From Massilia agilis (GTDB lineage: Bacteria > Pseudomonadota > Gammaproteobacteria > Burkholderiales > Burkholderiaceae_D): a stretch of DNA of 64,000 nucleotides. The notes below the pieces were generated by a model. It searched no databases. It was not told where the DNA came from and saw nothing but the letters and a program-made list of their open reading frames with translations. Shown one piece after another: positions 9,261 through 19,000 of the stretch (positions are counted from its first letter, which is position 1; each line of letters starts with the position of its first letter). The position numbers were made by a program, and so were the translations under genes. The stretch is from assembly GCF_024756255.1 (NCBI RefSeq), contig NZ_JANUHB010000001.1:1178001-1242000 (forward strand), read 5' to 3'.

Positions 9261-9333
9261 GTAGGGTGGGCTCTCGAGCCCACGCGGGCACACGGTGCGT
9301 GTCGATGCGCGTGGGCTCAAGAGCCCACCCTAC
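9261..9333. repeat. Family-1 palindromic repeat, copy A
   Basis: Two inverted arms (GTAGGGTGGGC at the left, GCCCACCCTAC at the right) joined by a short spacer. Each arm is itself a hairpin: GGGCTC/GAGCCC in both. It lies between the convergent ends of tal and the TetR gene. Seven more copies occur in the window (16015, 19001, 25638, 34637, 36386, 51466, 53636). Confidence 0.9.
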
Positions 9334-9345
9334 GCTCCCTGTATC

Positions 9346-9948
9346 TCAACGCCGCAAGCCGTTAATCTGCGCATCCACCGCCTGCGTGCCCACCTCGACC
9401 AAATCGAACGCCTGCTCGAACAGCCAGCTGCGGATCAAGCCCTCCGCCAGCGACCACATGGTCAGCGCCACGGCGCGCGGCACCACCCCCTCGCGCAACT
9501 CGCCGCGCTCGGCCGCGCACTTGATGCGCTCTTCCGAACGCTCCATCCACGTCTGCAGGCACTGGTGCCGGCGAACGCGCGCAGCCTCCAGCTCGCCGAC
9601 GAATTCCATCTTCAGCGCCGCGATCTCGAACACGCGCCGGGCGCGCTCATCCTGCACCGTCTTGCGCAGGCCGGCCAGCATGTACTCGCGCAAATCGCGC
9701 AGCGGGTCTTCGGTATCCAGCTGGACCAGAGCCGACTCGAGCGGCATGATCACGCGCTCCAGCATCGCGTTGAACAGGGCCACTTTGTCGTCGAAGTGCC
9801 AGTAAATGGCCCCGCGCGTCACGCCGGCGGCCGTTGCGATATGCTGCAAGGTCGTGCGCGACACGCCATGTTCCGCAAACAACTGCTCTGCAGCATCCAA
9901 AATGCGGTCACGGGTGGCCGCCGCCTCTTCCTTGGTCTTGCGGGCCAT
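9346..9948 (-). CDS. TetR-family repressor of the adjacent RND efflux operon
   Basis: A 200-residue TetR/AcrR-family regulator. The N-terminal helix-turn-helix is about residues 13-58 (RDRILDAAEQLFAEHG, then IATAAGVTRGAIYWHF), and the C-terminal ligand domain carries the AcrR/TtgR-like run ALTMWSLAEGLIRSWLF. It is divergent from the efflux adaptor gene, the standard place for the local repressor of an RND pump, and an AcrR-like operator can be seen in the intergenic region. It probably represses both the pump and itself and is released by drugs or metabolites that bind the C-terminal pocket. AcrR, TtgR or BpeR would be equally good names. Confidence 0.9.
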   Translation of the reverse strand: MARKTKEEAAATRDRILDAAEQLFAEHGVSRTTLQHIATAAGVTRGAIYWHFDDKVALFNAMLERVIMPLESALVQLDTEDPLRDLREYMLAGLRKTVQDERARRVFEIAALKMEFVGELEAARVRRHQCLQTWMERSEERIKCAAERGELREGVVPRAVALTMWSLAEGLIRSWLFEQAFDLVEVGTQAVDAQINGLRR

Positions 9949-9985
9949 GCCTACTCCGCGGTTTTTGGTTGGTTGAAAACATTAA

Positions 9986-10007
9986 ACATACATCCGTGAT
10001 AGTATCT
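9986..10007 (+). promoter_or_regulatory. AcrR-like operator between the TetR gene and the efflux operon
   Basis: The imperfect palindrome ACATACATCCGTGATAGTAT closely resembles the E. coli acrAB operator (ACATACAT, two-base gap, GTGA, then GTAT). It lies 38 bases upstream of the repressor start and about 110 bases upstream of the adaptor gene. Binding by the adjacent TetR protein is inferred. Confidence 0.6.
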
Positions 10008-10113
10008 CCAAAATTTCGTAAAAGCCAGTGACGACGCCGTAGCGGAGCAAGGATCGTTCCGCCGGGGTGGTTTTGTTGCTGATGTCCACAAAGAAGAGAA
10101 GGAAGCACAAGGA

Positions 10114-11325
10114 ATGCGTTCTGCAAACTCCTCCCACCTGTCCCTGACCCGGATTGCCGTGAGCACCCTGGCGGCGCTGACCCTGCTGTCGGCCTGCGGC
10201 CCGAAAGAAGCGGCGCCCGGCGCCCCCGGCGGCAAGATGCCGCCGCCCGAAGTCGGCATCATCACCACCAAGTTCCAGCCGGTCGCGCTGCAGACCGAAC
10301 TGCCGGCGCGCGTGGACGCGTTCCGCGTGGCCCAGGTGCGCGCGCGCGTGAACGGCGTGGTGCTCAAGCGCCTGTTCACCGAGGGCAGCGAAGTCAAGCA
10401 GGGCCAGTCGCTGTTCCAGATCGACCCGCAGCCGTACGAGGCCCAAGTCAACTCGGCCAAGGCCGCGCTGGGCAAGGCCGAGGCCGCACTGGCATCGGCC
10501 ACCGCCCAGGCCGAGCGCTACAAGCCGCTGGTGGCCGCCGAGGCCGTGAGCAAGCAGGAGTACACCAACGCCGTGGCCGCCCAAAAGCAGGCCGAGTCGG
10601 ACGTGAACTCGGCCAAGGCGGCCTTGCGCATCGCCCAGATCAATTATGACTATGCCAACGTCTATGCGCCGATCGCGGGCCGCATCGGCCGCGCCATGGT
10701 CACCGAGGGCGCGCTCGTGTCCGCCACCGAGGCAACCCAGCTGGCCACCATCCAGCAGCTGGACAAGGTGTACCTGAACATCACCCAGTCGGCCTCCGAG
10801 CTGCAGCGCCTGCGCCGCCAGGCCGGCGAGAAGAACGTCTCGTCCGGCATGCCGGTGACCGTGGTGCTGGATGACGGCAGCACGCTGCCGCACCAGGGCC
10901 GCCTGCTGTTCTCCGACGTCACCGTGGACCAGGGCACCGGCCAGCTGACCCTGCGCGCCGAAATGCCGAACCCGGACCGTTCGCTGCTGCCGGGCCAGTA
11001 CGTGCGCGTGCGCGTGGCCCAGGCCGAGCTGCCTAACGGCATCCTGGTGCCGCAGCAAGCCGTCACCCGCGGCGGCGCCCAGGGCGACAGCCTGATGGTG
11101 ATCGGCGCCGACAACAAGCCGGCCCCGCGCGTGGTCAAAATCGCGTCCCAGCAGGGCAGCGACTGGGTCGTCACCGACGGCCTGAAGGCCGGCGAGCAGG
11201 TGATGGTCGATGGTTTCCAGAAAATCGCGATGCTGCCCCCGGGCACGCCGGTCAAGCCGGTGCCGTGGACGCCCGCAGCCGAAGGCGCAGCCGCCAAGGC
11301 GTCGGGACCGGCCGCGAGCCGCTAA
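10114..11325 (+). CDS. RND efflux periplasmic adaptor lipoprotein (AcrA/MexA family)
   Basis: Membrane fusion protein of a tripartite drug efflux pump, 403 residues, linking the inner-membrane pump to the outer-membrane channel. A lipoprotein signal ends in LLSAC with the lipidated Cys28. The lipoyl/hairpin region follows: RARVNGVVLKRLFTEGSEVKQGQSLFQIDP, with the alpha-hairpin rich in Ala and Gln, then the beta-barrel domain ending in PGQYVRVRV. The gene starts 165 bases from the divergent TetR gene and ends 31 bases before the pump gene, so it leads the operon and is likely repressed by that TetR protein. Confidence 0.95.
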   Translation: MRSANSSHLSLTRIAVSTLAALTLLSACGPKEAAPGAPGGKMPPPEVGIITTKFQPVALQTELPARVDAFRVAQVRARVNGVVLKRLFTEGSEVKQGQSLFQIDPQPYEAQVNSAKAALGKAEAALASATAQAERYKPLVAAEAVSKQEYTNAVAAQKQAESDVNSAKAALRIAQINYDYANVYAPIAGRIGRAMVTEGALVSATEATQLATIQQLDKVYLNITQSASELQRLRRQAGEKNVSSGMPVTVVLDDGSTLPHQGRLLFSDVTVDQGTGQLTLRAEMPNPDRSLLPGQYVRVRVAQAELPNGILVPQQAVTRGGAQGDSLMVIGADNKPAPRVVKIASQQGSDWVVTDGLKAGEQVMVDGFQKIAMLPPGTPVKPVPWTPAAEGAAAKASGPAASR

Positions 11326-11356
11326 TCGCAGCAACGGATAGAAACAGGATTTTCCA

Positions 11357-14300
11357 ATGGCACGTTTTTTTATTGACCGCCCCATCTTTGCCTGGGTGAT
11401 CGCCCTGTTCATCATGGTGCTGGGCGGCGTCGCGATCAAGCAATTGCCGATCGCGCAATACCCGACCGTGGCGCCGCCGACCATCGTGGTCTCGGTGGCC
11501 TACCCGGGCGCTTCGGCCCAGACCCTCGAAGACTCGGTGATTTCCGTCATCGAGCGCGAGATGAACGGCTCGCCCGGCATGGTGTACATGGAATCGACCA
11601 GCCAGGCCAACGGCACCGGCTCGATCACCATCAGCTTCGAGACCGGCACCAACCCCGACCTGGCCCAGGTGGACGTCCAGAACCGCCTGTCGCGCGCCAC
11701 CCCGCGCCTGCCGCAGGCGGTGGTCCAGCAGGGCGTGCGCGTGGACAAGGCGCGCTCCAACTTCCTGCTGTTTACCATCCTCTCGTCGGACGACCCCAAC
11801 TGGGATCCGATCGCGCTCGGCGACTATGCCTCGCGCAACGTGCTGCCTGAAATCCAGCGGATCGACGGCGTGGGCCAGGCCCAGCTGTTTGGTACCGAGA
11901 AGGCGATGCGGATCTGGATCGACCCGGCCAAGCTGGTCGGCTTCAACCTGTCGCCCAACGACGTGAACAACGCGATCCGCCAGCAGAACGCCCAGGTCGC
12001 GTCCGGCACGATCGGCGACCTGCCCCTCGCCGCCGGCCAGCAGATCACGGCCACCGTGGTGGTCACCGGCCAGCTGTCGACCATCGAGCAGTTCGGCAAC
12101 ATCGTGCTGCGCGCCAACCCGGACGGCTCGACCGTGCGGCTGAAGGACGTGGCCCGCATCGAGATCGGCGGCCAGAGCTACGCCACCAGCGCGCGCCTGA
12201 ACGGGCGCTCGTCCACCGGCATCGGCGTGCAGCTGTCGCCGACCGGTAACGCGCTCCAGACCGGCAACCTGATCAAGGCCCGCATGCAGGAATTGTCCAA
12301 GTACTTCCCGAAAGGCATGAAGTACTCGATTCCTTACGACAGCACCAAGTTCATCGACATCTCGATCAAGCAAGTGGTGGAAACCCTGGTCGAGGCCGTG
12401 TTCCTGGTGTTCCTGGTGATGTACCTGTTCCTGCAGAACATCCGCTACACCCTGATCCCGACCATCGTGGTGCCGGTCGCCCTGCTCGGCTCGTTCGCGA
12501 CCCTGCTCGCGCTCGGCTTCTCGATCAACGTGCTGACCATGTTCGGCATGGTGCTGGTGATCGGTATCGTGGTGGACGACGCCATCGTGGTGGTCGAGAA
12601 CGTCGAGCGCATCATGAGCGAGGAAGGCTTGCCGCCGCTCTTGGCCACGCGCAAGGCGATGGGCCAGATTTCCGGCGCCATCATCGGCGTGACCGTGGTG
12701 CTGATCTCGGTGTTCGTGCCGCTGGCGTTCTTCGCCGGCGCGGTCGGCAACATCTACCGCCAGTTCTCGGCGGTGATGGTGTCCTCGATCGCGTTCTCGG
12801 CCTTCATGGCGCTGTCGCTCACGCCGGCCCTGTGCGCCCACCTGCTCAAACCCGTGGAAGCGGGCCACCACATCGAAAAGCGCGGCTTCTTCGGCTGGTT
12901 CAACCGCAGCTTTGCGCGCGGCGCCCGCGACTATGAAAGCCTGGTCGCGCGCATCCTGCGCCGCACCGGCCGCGCCATGGTGGTGTTCGGCGTCGTTGCC
13001 GCCGTGGTCGCGCTGATCTTCACCCGCATGCCCAACTCGTTCCTGCCGAACGAGGACCAGGGCTACATCATCGCCAACATCCAGCTGCCGCCGGGCGCAA
13101 CCGCGGAGCGTACCCGCGCCGTGCTGAACCAGGCCGAGGACTTCATCCTCAAGCAGCCGGAGGTGTCGGACATGGTGGCCGTGACCGGCTTCTCGTTCTC
13201 CGGCCAGGGCCAGAACATGGGCCTGGGCTTCATCATCCTGAAGCCGTGGGAAGAGCGCAAAGGCGCCGGCCACAGCGCGCAAGACCTGGCCGGCCGCATC
13301 ACCGGCCGCCTGATGGGCCTGCGCGACGCCTTCATCTTCGCGATCAGCCCGCCGCCGATTCCCGAGCTGGGCCGCGGCGCCGGCTTCTCGTTCCGCCTGC
13401 AGGACCGCGGCGGCGCCGGCCACAACGCCCTGCTTGCCGCGCGCAACCAGCTGCTGGGCATGGCGATGAAGAGCCCGGTGCTGACCGGCATCCGTCCGGA
13501 AGGCCTGGAAGACGCACCGCAGCTGTCGCTCGATATCGACCGCGACAAGGCGCAGGCGCTGGGCGTGACCTTTGACGCGATCAACACCGCGATCTCGACC
13601 ACGTTGGGCTCGGCCTACATCAACGACTTCCCGAACGCCGGCCGCCTGCAACGCGTGGTGGTGCAGGCAGACGCGCCGTCGCGCATGCAGCCGGGAGACC
13701 TGCTCAAGATCAACGCGCTCAACACCAAGGGCCAGCCGGTGCCGCTGTCGGCCTTCGCGACCACGCACTGGGTCACCGGCCCGATGCAGACCGTGCGCTA
13801 CAACGGCTACCCGGCCATGAGCATCACTGGCGAACCGGCCCCGGGCCACTCGTCGGGCGAGGCGCTGGCCGAAATGGAGCGCCTGGCGGGCCAGCTGCCG
13901 GCCGGCTTTGCGTTCGAATGGACCGGCCAGTCGCGCGAGGAGATCCTCGCCGGCTCGACCGTGTTCATCCTGATCGGCTTCTCGCTGCTGGCCGTGTTCC
14001 TGGCCCTGGCGGCGCTGTATGAAAGCTGGTCGATCCCGGTGTCGGTGCTGCTGGTGGTGCCGCTGGGCGTGCTGGGCGCGCTGCTGGCGGCCACCATGCG
14101 CGGCCTGCCCAACGACGTGTACTTCAAGGTGGGCCTGATCACGATCATCGGCCTGGGCGCGAAGAACGCGGTCTTGATCATCGAGTTCGCAAAAGACCTG
14201 CAGGCGCAGGGCATGTCGGTGGTGGAAGCGGCGATCAAGGCCTGCCACCTGCGCTTCCGCCCGATCCTGATGACGTCGATGGCCTTCATCCTGGGCGTGC

Positions 14301-14515
14301 TGCCGCTGGTGATCGCCGGCGGCGCGGGCGCGGCCTCGCAGCGCGCGATCGGCACCGGCGTGATGGGCGGCATGCTGGCCGCCACCGCGCTCGGCGTGTT
14401 CTTCGTGCCGGTGTTCTTCGTCGTGATCCGCAGCATTTTCAAGGGCAGCGAGCGCCAGCGCAAAATGTATGCGCACGAACAGGAAGCCGCGGCCCAAATC
14501 GAGGAAAAAATATGA
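11357..14515 (+). CDS. RND multidrug efflux pump, HAE1 family (AcrB/MexB)
   Basis: Inner-membrane proton/drug antiporter, 1052 residues, the standard length. Starts MARFFIDRPIFAWVIA, the classic HAE1 N-terminus with the first membrane helix. The proton-relay pair Asp407-Asp408 lies in GIVVDDAIVVVEN, exactly at AcrB numbering, and the C-terminal half carries the second set of helices with GAKNAVLIIEFAK and the partner Lys region. Twelve membrane helices and two large periplasmic loops are expected. Its stop overlaps the start of the outer-membrane channel gene (ATGA), showing translational coupling. Confidence 0.97.
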   Translation: MARFFIDRPIFAWVIALFIMVLGGVAIKQLPIAQYPTVAPPTIVVSVAYPGASAQTLEDSVISVIEREMNGSPGMVYMESTSQANGTGSITISFETGTNPDLAQVDVQNRLSRATPRLPQAVVQQGVRVDKARSNFLLFTILSSDDPNWDPIALGDYASRNVLPEIQRIDGVGQAQLFGTEKAMRIWIDPAKLVGFNLSPNDVNNAIRQQNAQVASGTIGDLPLAAGQQITATVVVTGQLSTIEQFGNIVLRANPDGSTVRLKDVARIEIGGQSYATSARLNGRSSTGIGVQLSPTGNALQTGNLIKARMQELSKYFPKGMKYSIPYDSTKFIDISIKQVVETLVEAVFLVFLVMYLFLQNIRYTLIPTIVVPVALLGSFATLLALGFSINVLTMFGMVLVIGIVVDDAIVVVENVERIMSEEGLPPLLATRKAMGQISGAIIGVTVVLISVFVPLAFFAGAVGNIYRQFSAVMVSSIAFSAFMALSLTPALCAHLLKPVEAGHHIEKRGFFGWFNRSFARGARDYESLVARILRRTGRAMVVFGVVAAVVALIFTRMPNSFLPNEDQGYIIANIQLPPGATAERTRAVLNQAEDFILKQPEVSDMVAVTGFSFSGQGQNMGLGFIILKPWEERKGAGHSAQDLAGRITGRLMGLRDAFIFAISPPPIPELGRGAGFSFRLQDRGGAGHNALLAARNQLLGMAMKSPVLTGIRPEGLEDAPQLSLDIDRDKAQALGVTFDAINTAISTTLGSAYINDFPNAGRLQRVVVQADAPSRMQPGDLLKINALNTKGQPVPLSAFATTHWVTGPMQTVRYNGYPAMSITGEPAPGHSSGEALAEMERLAGQLPAGFAFEWTGQSREEILAGSTVFILIGFSLLAVFLALAALYESWSIPVSVLLVVPLGVLGALLAATMRGLPNDVYFKVGLITIIGLGAKNAVLIIEFAKDLQAQGMSVVEAAIKACHLRFRPILMTSMAFILGVLPLVIAGGAGAASQRAIGTGVMGGMLAATALGVFFVPVFFVVIRSIFKGSERQRKMYAHEQEAAAQIEEKI

Positions 14516-15942
14516 TTGGAAAAATCAAACTCTTCGCCACGCCGCTGGCCCTGGCCATGGCGCTGGCCGGCTGCGTGAACCTGGCGCCCAAGTATGAGCG
14601 CCCGGCGGCGCCGGTGGCCACCAGCTTCCCGACCGTCGGCGGCACCAACGCCAGCGGCAACCCGGTGGCGGCCCAGGCGCCGGCCACGATCGCCTGGCAG
14701 CAGTTCTTTACCGATGCGCGCCTGCAGCAGCTGATTAACATCGCGCTGACCAACAACCGCGACCTGCGCATCTCGATCGCCAACATCGAGCAGGTGCGCG
14801 CGCAGTACCAGATCACGCGTTCGCAGCAGTTCCCGGCGCTGTCGGCGGCCTTCAACGGCAACCGCCAGAGCACCCAGGTCAACGGTGTGGACACGATCAC
14901 GAGCGTGTACCAGGCCGGCATCGGCGTGTCCGCCTTCGAGCTCGACCTGTTCGGGCGCGTGCGCAACCTGTCGCAGGCGGCGCTGGCGCAGTTCCTGGCC
15001 ACCGAGGAAGCGCGCAAGTCGGCGCAGATCAGCCTGATCGCCTCGGTCGCCAACGCCTACCTGCTGGCCCTGGCCGACGACGAGCAGCTCGCCCTCACCC
15101 GCGACACACTCAAGACCCGCGAAGAGTCGCTGCGCCTGATCCGCCTGCGCTTCGAGAACGGCGTGGCCTCGCGCATCGACCTGGACTCGGCACAGTCGCT
15201 GGTGGACAACGCGCGCTTCGTGCTGCAGCAGCAGCTGCGCCAGCGCGCGCAGGACGACAACCTGCTCACGCTCCTGATCGGCCAGCCGATCCCGGGCGCG
15301 CTGCCGGCCGGCAGCACGCTGGCCGCGACCAACCTGCCCGACCTGCCGGCCGGGCTGCCGTCGGACCTGCTGGCCGAGCGCCCGGACATCCGCGCCGCCG
15401 AGCAGCAGCTGATCGCCGCCAACGCCAACATCGGCGCGGCGCGCGCGGCCTACTTCCCGCGCATCGCCTTGACCGCGAACGGCGGCAGCGCCAGCACGCA
15501 ATTGTCGAACCTGTTCTCCAGCGGCTCGTATGGCTGGCAGTTCCAGCAGAACATCACGATGCCGATCTTCGACTTCGGCCGCACCCGTGCCGGCGTGGAC
15601 TCGGCCAAGGCCGGGCGCGACATCGCGGTGGCGCAGTACGAGCGCTCGATCCAGACCGCGTTCCGCGAGGTGTCCGACGCGCTGGCCGGCCAGGCCACGT
15701 TCGCCGAGCAGCTGCGCGCGGCGCGCAGTTCGGCCGACACCGAGGCCAACCGCTTCAGCCTGGTCAACCAGCGCTACCGCACCGGCACCGCCAGCTACCT
15801 CGACCTGCTGGACGCGCAGCGTTCGCTGTTCCAGGCCCAGCTGACGGCAGTGCAGGCCAACCTGGCACGGCTGCAGAACCAGGTCACGCTGTACCGCGTG
15901 CTCGGTGGCGGCTGGAGCGGCACCGCAGCGCCCGGCGCGTAA
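14512..15942 (+). CDS. Outer-membrane efflux channel lipoprotein (OprM/NodT family)
   Basis: TolC-like exit duct of the pump, 476 residues. Lipoprotein signal with LAGC, Cys21 being the acylated residue. Two outer-membrane efflux repeats are visible: the first around ALTNNRDLRISIANIEQVRAQ and ANAYLLALA, the second around ERPDIRAAEQQLIAANANIG and FREVSDALAGQ, as in all NodT-type proteins. The gene overlaps the pump gene by four bases and is followed 21 bases later by a strong hairpin with a T run, so the operon is adaptor-pump-channel and ends here. Confidence 0.95.
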   Translation: MIGKIKLFATPLALAMALAGCVNLAPKYERPAAPVATSFPTVGGTNASGNPVAAQAPATIAWQQFFTDARLQQLINIALTNNRDLRISIANIEQVRAQYQITRSQQFPALSAAFNGNRQSTQVNGVDTITSVYQAGIGVSAFELDLFGRVRNLSQAALAQFLATEEARKSAQISLIASVANAYLLALADDEQLALTRDTLKTREESLRLIRLRFENGVASRIDLDSAQSLVDNARFVLQQQLRQRAQDDNLLTLLIGQPIPGALPAGSTLAATNLPDLPAGLPSDLLAERPDIRAAEQQLIAANANIGAARAAYFPRIALTANGGSASTQLSNLFSSGSYGWQFQQNITMPIFDFGRTRAGVDSAKAGRDIAVAQYERSIQTAFREVSDALAGQATFAEQLRAARSSADTEANRFSLVNQRYRTGTASYLDLLDAQRSLFQAQLTAVQANLARLQNQVTLYRVLGGGWSGTAAPGA

Positions 15943-15963
15943 GTTCCAGATCTCACCTTCTGC

Positions 15964-15994
15964 AAGGGTTCCCGCGAAAGCCGGAACCCTTTTT
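15964..15994 (+). terminator. Rho-independent terminator of the efflux operon
   Basis: A 9-bp stem AAGGGTTCC/GGAACCCTT (15964-15972 with 15983-15991) with a 10-base loop, followed by a run of five T. It starts 21 bases after the channel gene. Confidence 0.85.
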
Positions 15995-16014
15995 CATTTG
16001 TCGTCGCACGTATC

Positions 16015-16088
16015 GCAGGGTGGGCTCCTGAGCCCCCGCGTTGCTCACGCGCCGCGTACGTCGGCGTGGGCTCGAGAGCCAACCCTAC
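16015..16088. repeat. Family-1 palindromic repeat, copy B
   Basis: A somewhat decayed copy: outer arms GCAGGGTGGGC and GCCAACCCTAC, inner hairpins GGGCTC/GAGCCC. Located between the efflux terminator and the M28 gene. Two outer mismatches suggest an older insertion than the other copies. Confidence 0.8.
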
Positions 16089-16222
16089 GCGCCCTTGGCC
16101 GTTCCCGTGCGCTCGCCCCCCTGATTGGCTTCGTGTTCACAATCCCGCCCGCCGCGGCGAACTTGGATGCGCCTGCCGTGTCTACCAGTTGAGCGGCGCC
16201 CCTTTCGCGCCGGCAGACTGCC

Positions 16223-17020
16223 ATGCGAACCTTTCTTGCCACACACTGGAAATCCATTGTCGCGCTCGTCATCCTCGTGCTGCTGGCGGTGATCACGATG
16301 AGCCCCGGCGCCGCCACGCCCGGGCTGGCCGCGCGCCTGCGCACCAACGTCGAGTCGATCGCGTCCAGCGAACACAACCCGGCTACGCACGCCGCCCGCT
16401 ATATCGAGGACACGCTGGCGCAGCAAGGCTACCGGGTGCGCCGGCAGGAATACCTGGCGGACCGCGTCGTGGTGCGCAACATCGAGGTCTCACTGGCCAA
16501 CGTCGCGGCCGGCGCGCGCCCGGACCGCATCTTCATCATCGGTGCGCACTACAGCCCGACGCCGGGTGCCGGCGACAACGGCAGCGGCGCGGCCGCCGTG
16601 CTGGAACTGGCACGGCTGCTCAGGGCCGCGCACCCGCGCCAGGGCACCGAAGTCAGGTTCACGTTTCTCGTCAACGAGGGACCGCCCGGCCCGGCCGGTC
16701 ACGACCCGGCCCCCGGCAACTTTATCGCCTTCGTCGGCACGCGTGCCTGGGCGCAGGTCGTCGCGCAGGCGCTGGCAGCATTTCGTGCCGGCCCCGACCT
16801 CCCGGCCCAGGGATTGGCCGCACCAGCTTACGTGCAGGGCCTCACCCTGTCCGGCCCTGGCTACCCGGCCCTGATGCTCACCGACACCGCTTTCTTGCGC
16901 TCCCCCTACGACGACACGGCATCGGACACCACCGACAAGCTCAACTACACATCGATGGCGCGCGTCGTGGCCGGGCTGTCGCACGCCATCGCAACCCTGG
17001 CTGGAACGACCTCGGGGTGA
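16223..17020 (+). CDS. Degenerate M28-family peptidase-like membrane-anchored protein
   Basis: A 265-residue protein with one N-terminal membrane segment (about residues 9-27) and a domain like M28 aminopeptidases: RPDRIFIIGAHY with His109 and GAGDNGSG with the bridging-type Asp118. Other metal positions look wrong. The usual Glu-Glu pair appears as NEG (Glu152-Gly153), keeping the general base but losing the metal-binding Glu, and the C-terminal ligand His of the family pattern PHYHT is Asp231 in PYDDTASDT. It may be inactive, or use one metal or a different mechanism. It stands alone between two repeats and the chemoreceptor gene. Family call fairly sure; activity uncertain. Confidence 0.75.
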   Translation: MRTFLATHWKSIVALVILVLLAVITMSPGAATPGLAARLRTNVESIASSEHNPATHAARYIEDTLAQQGYRVRRQEYLADRVVVRNIEVSLANVAAGARPDRIFIIGAHYSPTPGAGDNGSGAAAVLELARLLRAAHPRQGTEVRFTFLVNEGPPGPAGHDPAPGNFIAFVGTRAWAQVVAQALAAFRAGPDLPAQGLAAPAYVQGLTLSGPGYPALMLTDTAFLRSPYDDTASDTTDKLNYTSMARVVAGLSHAIATLAGTTSG

Positions 17021-17285
17021 AGCTGGACCACCTCGGTGTTGTAGAAATTTCCCATCGGGAACTACTTATGCACACGGCGTAATGACTCAGGCATAATCAG
17101 ACGCAGCAACGTCCATACAAGGAGAGCCAGCTGCCCCGGCCGGTCTGCTGCCTCTCTCCCACTCCAAGGCGACGGCGTCAAGCCCCAGGCAACATTTTTT
17201 GCCCAAATGCAACACTCTGCACCATGATCGAGCGGGATCGGTCATAATCGTCTCAACGTCGATTCATCTATATCAACTATATTAA
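17021..17285 (+). promoter_or_regulatory. Leader region of the chemoreceptor gene
   Basis: 265 bases without a supported gene. The last 60 bases are A+T-rich (CATAATCG, ATATCAACTATATT), fitting a promoter directly before the chemoreceptor start. No clear sigma-28 sequence was found. Confidence 0.35.
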
Positions 17286-18989
17286 ATGAGACAATATTTC
17301 CAGAACCTGCAGATCGGGACCCGCCTCGCCCTTGGCTTTGCCCTCATTCTTGGACTGTCGATCGTCTCGACCACCTACGCCTTGCTCAACGCGCGCAGCA
17401 GCGTGGCCTCGATGCGCCAGATGATGGCCGACCCGATCGTGACCGAACGGCTCGCGGCCGATATGAAGACCCTCATCATGAGCGGCGTGTGGCGCACCGC
17501 GATGGTGGCGGGCAGCACCGACACCAACCTCGGCGTGACCTTCGCCAAGGCGATTGCCGACGGCGCGCGCGATGGCAGCGCGGTGATGAAGAAGATCCAG
17601 AGCCGGCTCGTGACCGACGAAGAAAAATCCGTGTTCGCCGCACTCAACGAGACGCGCAACAAGTACCAGGCCGCCAAGAACGCCGTGATCGACGCCAAGA
17701 AGGCCGGCAAGCTCGAGGAAGCCGACCGCCTCTACAAGGAAGTGTTCACGCCCGCCACCGACGCCTACAAGGCGGGCGTCGAAGAAATGCTCAAGCTGGA
17801 GCGCCGCATCAGCGACGACATGGCCGACCGCATTGAAGCGGCAACCGAACGCGACACCATGCTGTGCATCCTGCTCGGCGCGCTGATGCTGGCGTTCGGT
17901 GGCGTGTGCGCCTTCTTGCTGGCGCGCTCGATCACCCGTCCGCTGGCCTCGGCCGTGAAGGTGTCGCAGGCGGTGGCCAGCGGCGACCTGACCACCGTGT
18001 TCACGGCCCAGCCCAAGGACGAGGTGGGCGACCTGATGCGCGCGCTGCAGCAGATGAACGACGGCCTGGCCAAGCTGGTGGGCGAGGTCCAGGCGGGCAC
18101 CCACGCCATCGCGGGCGCATCGGGCGAAATCGCCAGCGGCAACCTCGACCTGTCGGCGCGCACCGAGCAGCAGGCCAGCGCGCTGGAAGAGACGGCATCG
18201 TCGATGGAAGAGCTGACCGCAACCGTGCGCCACAACGCCGACAACGCCGGCCAGGCCAACCAGTTGGCCCAGGCGGCATCGACGGTGGCCGGCCGTGGCG
18301 GCGAGATCGTCGGCAAGGTGGTCGACACGATGGGCTCGATCGACGCCTCCTCGCGCAAGATCGTGGACATCATCGGCGTCATCGATGGCATCGCCTTCCA
18401 GACCAATATCCTGGCGCTCAATGCCGCCGTGGAAGCGGCGCGCGCGGGCGAGCAGGGTCGCGGCTTCGCGGTGGTGGCCTCGGAGGTGCGCAACCTGGCA
18501 CAGCGTTCCGCGGCAGCGGCCAAGGAGATCAAGACCCTGATCGGCGACTCGGTCGAGCAGGTGAACCAGGGCACGGAACTGGTGCAGCGCGCCGGTGCGA
18601 CGATCAAGGAAGTGGTGGACAGCGTGGCGCGCGTGACCGACATCATGGCCGAGATCACGGCGGCCAGCCGCGAGCAAAGCGCCGGCATCGACCAGGTGAA
18701 TGAAGCGATCACGCACATGGACCGCGCAACGCAGGAAAATGCGGCGCTGGTCGAGGAAGCCGCCGCGGCGGCGGCCAGCATGCAGGAGCAGTCGGCACGG
18801 CTGGCCGCGGCGGCGAGCCGCTTCCGGCTGGGGGCGGGACAAAGCGTGCCCGCGCCGGTTGCCCCGCGCGCGGTGGCAAAGACCGCGCCGCCAACCAGGC
18901 GCATCGCGCAGAAAGCCACTGCCGCCAAGCGCCCGGCACGGCGCGAGCCCGAGCTGGCGGCAGCTGGCGGCGAATGGGAACAGTTCTGA
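17286..18989 (+). CDS. Methyl-accepting chemotaxis protein
   Basis: Inner-membrane chemoreceptor of 567 residues. First membrane helix about residues 12-34, a periplasmic four-helix-bundle sensor (about 35-187), second helix about 188-212, HAMP ([20 protein letters not shown]), then the cytoplasmic signalling coiled coil with the CheA/CheW hairpin tip [30 protein letters not shown] at about 364-393. The C-terminus EWEQF resembles the pentapeptide that tethers CheR/CheB (NWETF type), reached by a basic, Ala/Pro-rich linker. The periplasmic region tells nothing definite about the ligand. The preceding 265 bases hold no gene; no sigma-28 promoter of good quality was found there. Confidence 0.94.
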   Translation: MRQYFQNLQIGTRLALGFALILGLSIVSTTYALLNARSSVASMRQMMADPIVTERLAADMKTLIMSGVWRTAMVAGSTDTNLGVTFAKAIADGARDGSAVMKKIQSRLVTDEEKSVFAALNETRNKYQAAKNAVIDAKKAGKLEEADRLYKEVFTPATDAYKAGVEEMLKLERRISDDMADRIEAATERDTMLCILLGALMLAFGGVCAFLLARSITRPLASAVKVSQAVASGDLTTVFTAQPKDEVGDLMRALQQMNDGLAKLVGEVQAGTHAIAGASGEIASGNLDLSARTEQQASALEETASSMEELTATVRHNADNAGQANQLAQAASTVAGRGGEIVGKVVDTMGSIDASSRKIVDIIGVIDGIAFQTNILALNAAVEAARAGEQGRGFAVVASEVRNLAQRSAAAAKEIKTLIGDSVEQVNQGTELVQRAGATIKEVVDSVARVTDIMAEITAASREQSAGIDQVNEAITHMDRATQENAALVEEAAAAAASMQEQSARLAAAASRFRLGAGQSVPAPVAPRAVAKTAPPTRRIAQKATAAKRPARREPELAAAGGEWEQF

Positions 18990-19000
18990 TTCACGCCGTC

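Noticed and set aside
11252-14497. Long open frame on the minus strand opposite the RND pump (over 1000 codons)
   Set aside because: It is a high-GC shadow of the pump gene: composition is His/Arg/Gly/Ala-rich without any motif, and the plus-strand gene is certain. The same holds for other long antisense frames opposite spoT, zwf, hexR, the chemoreceptor, fliC and the flagellar genes.
17165-17285. Sigma-28 promoter before the chemoreceptor gene
   Set aside because: Best candidates (TCAAGCCC region and GGTCATAA) lack the 15-base spacing or have too many mismatches.
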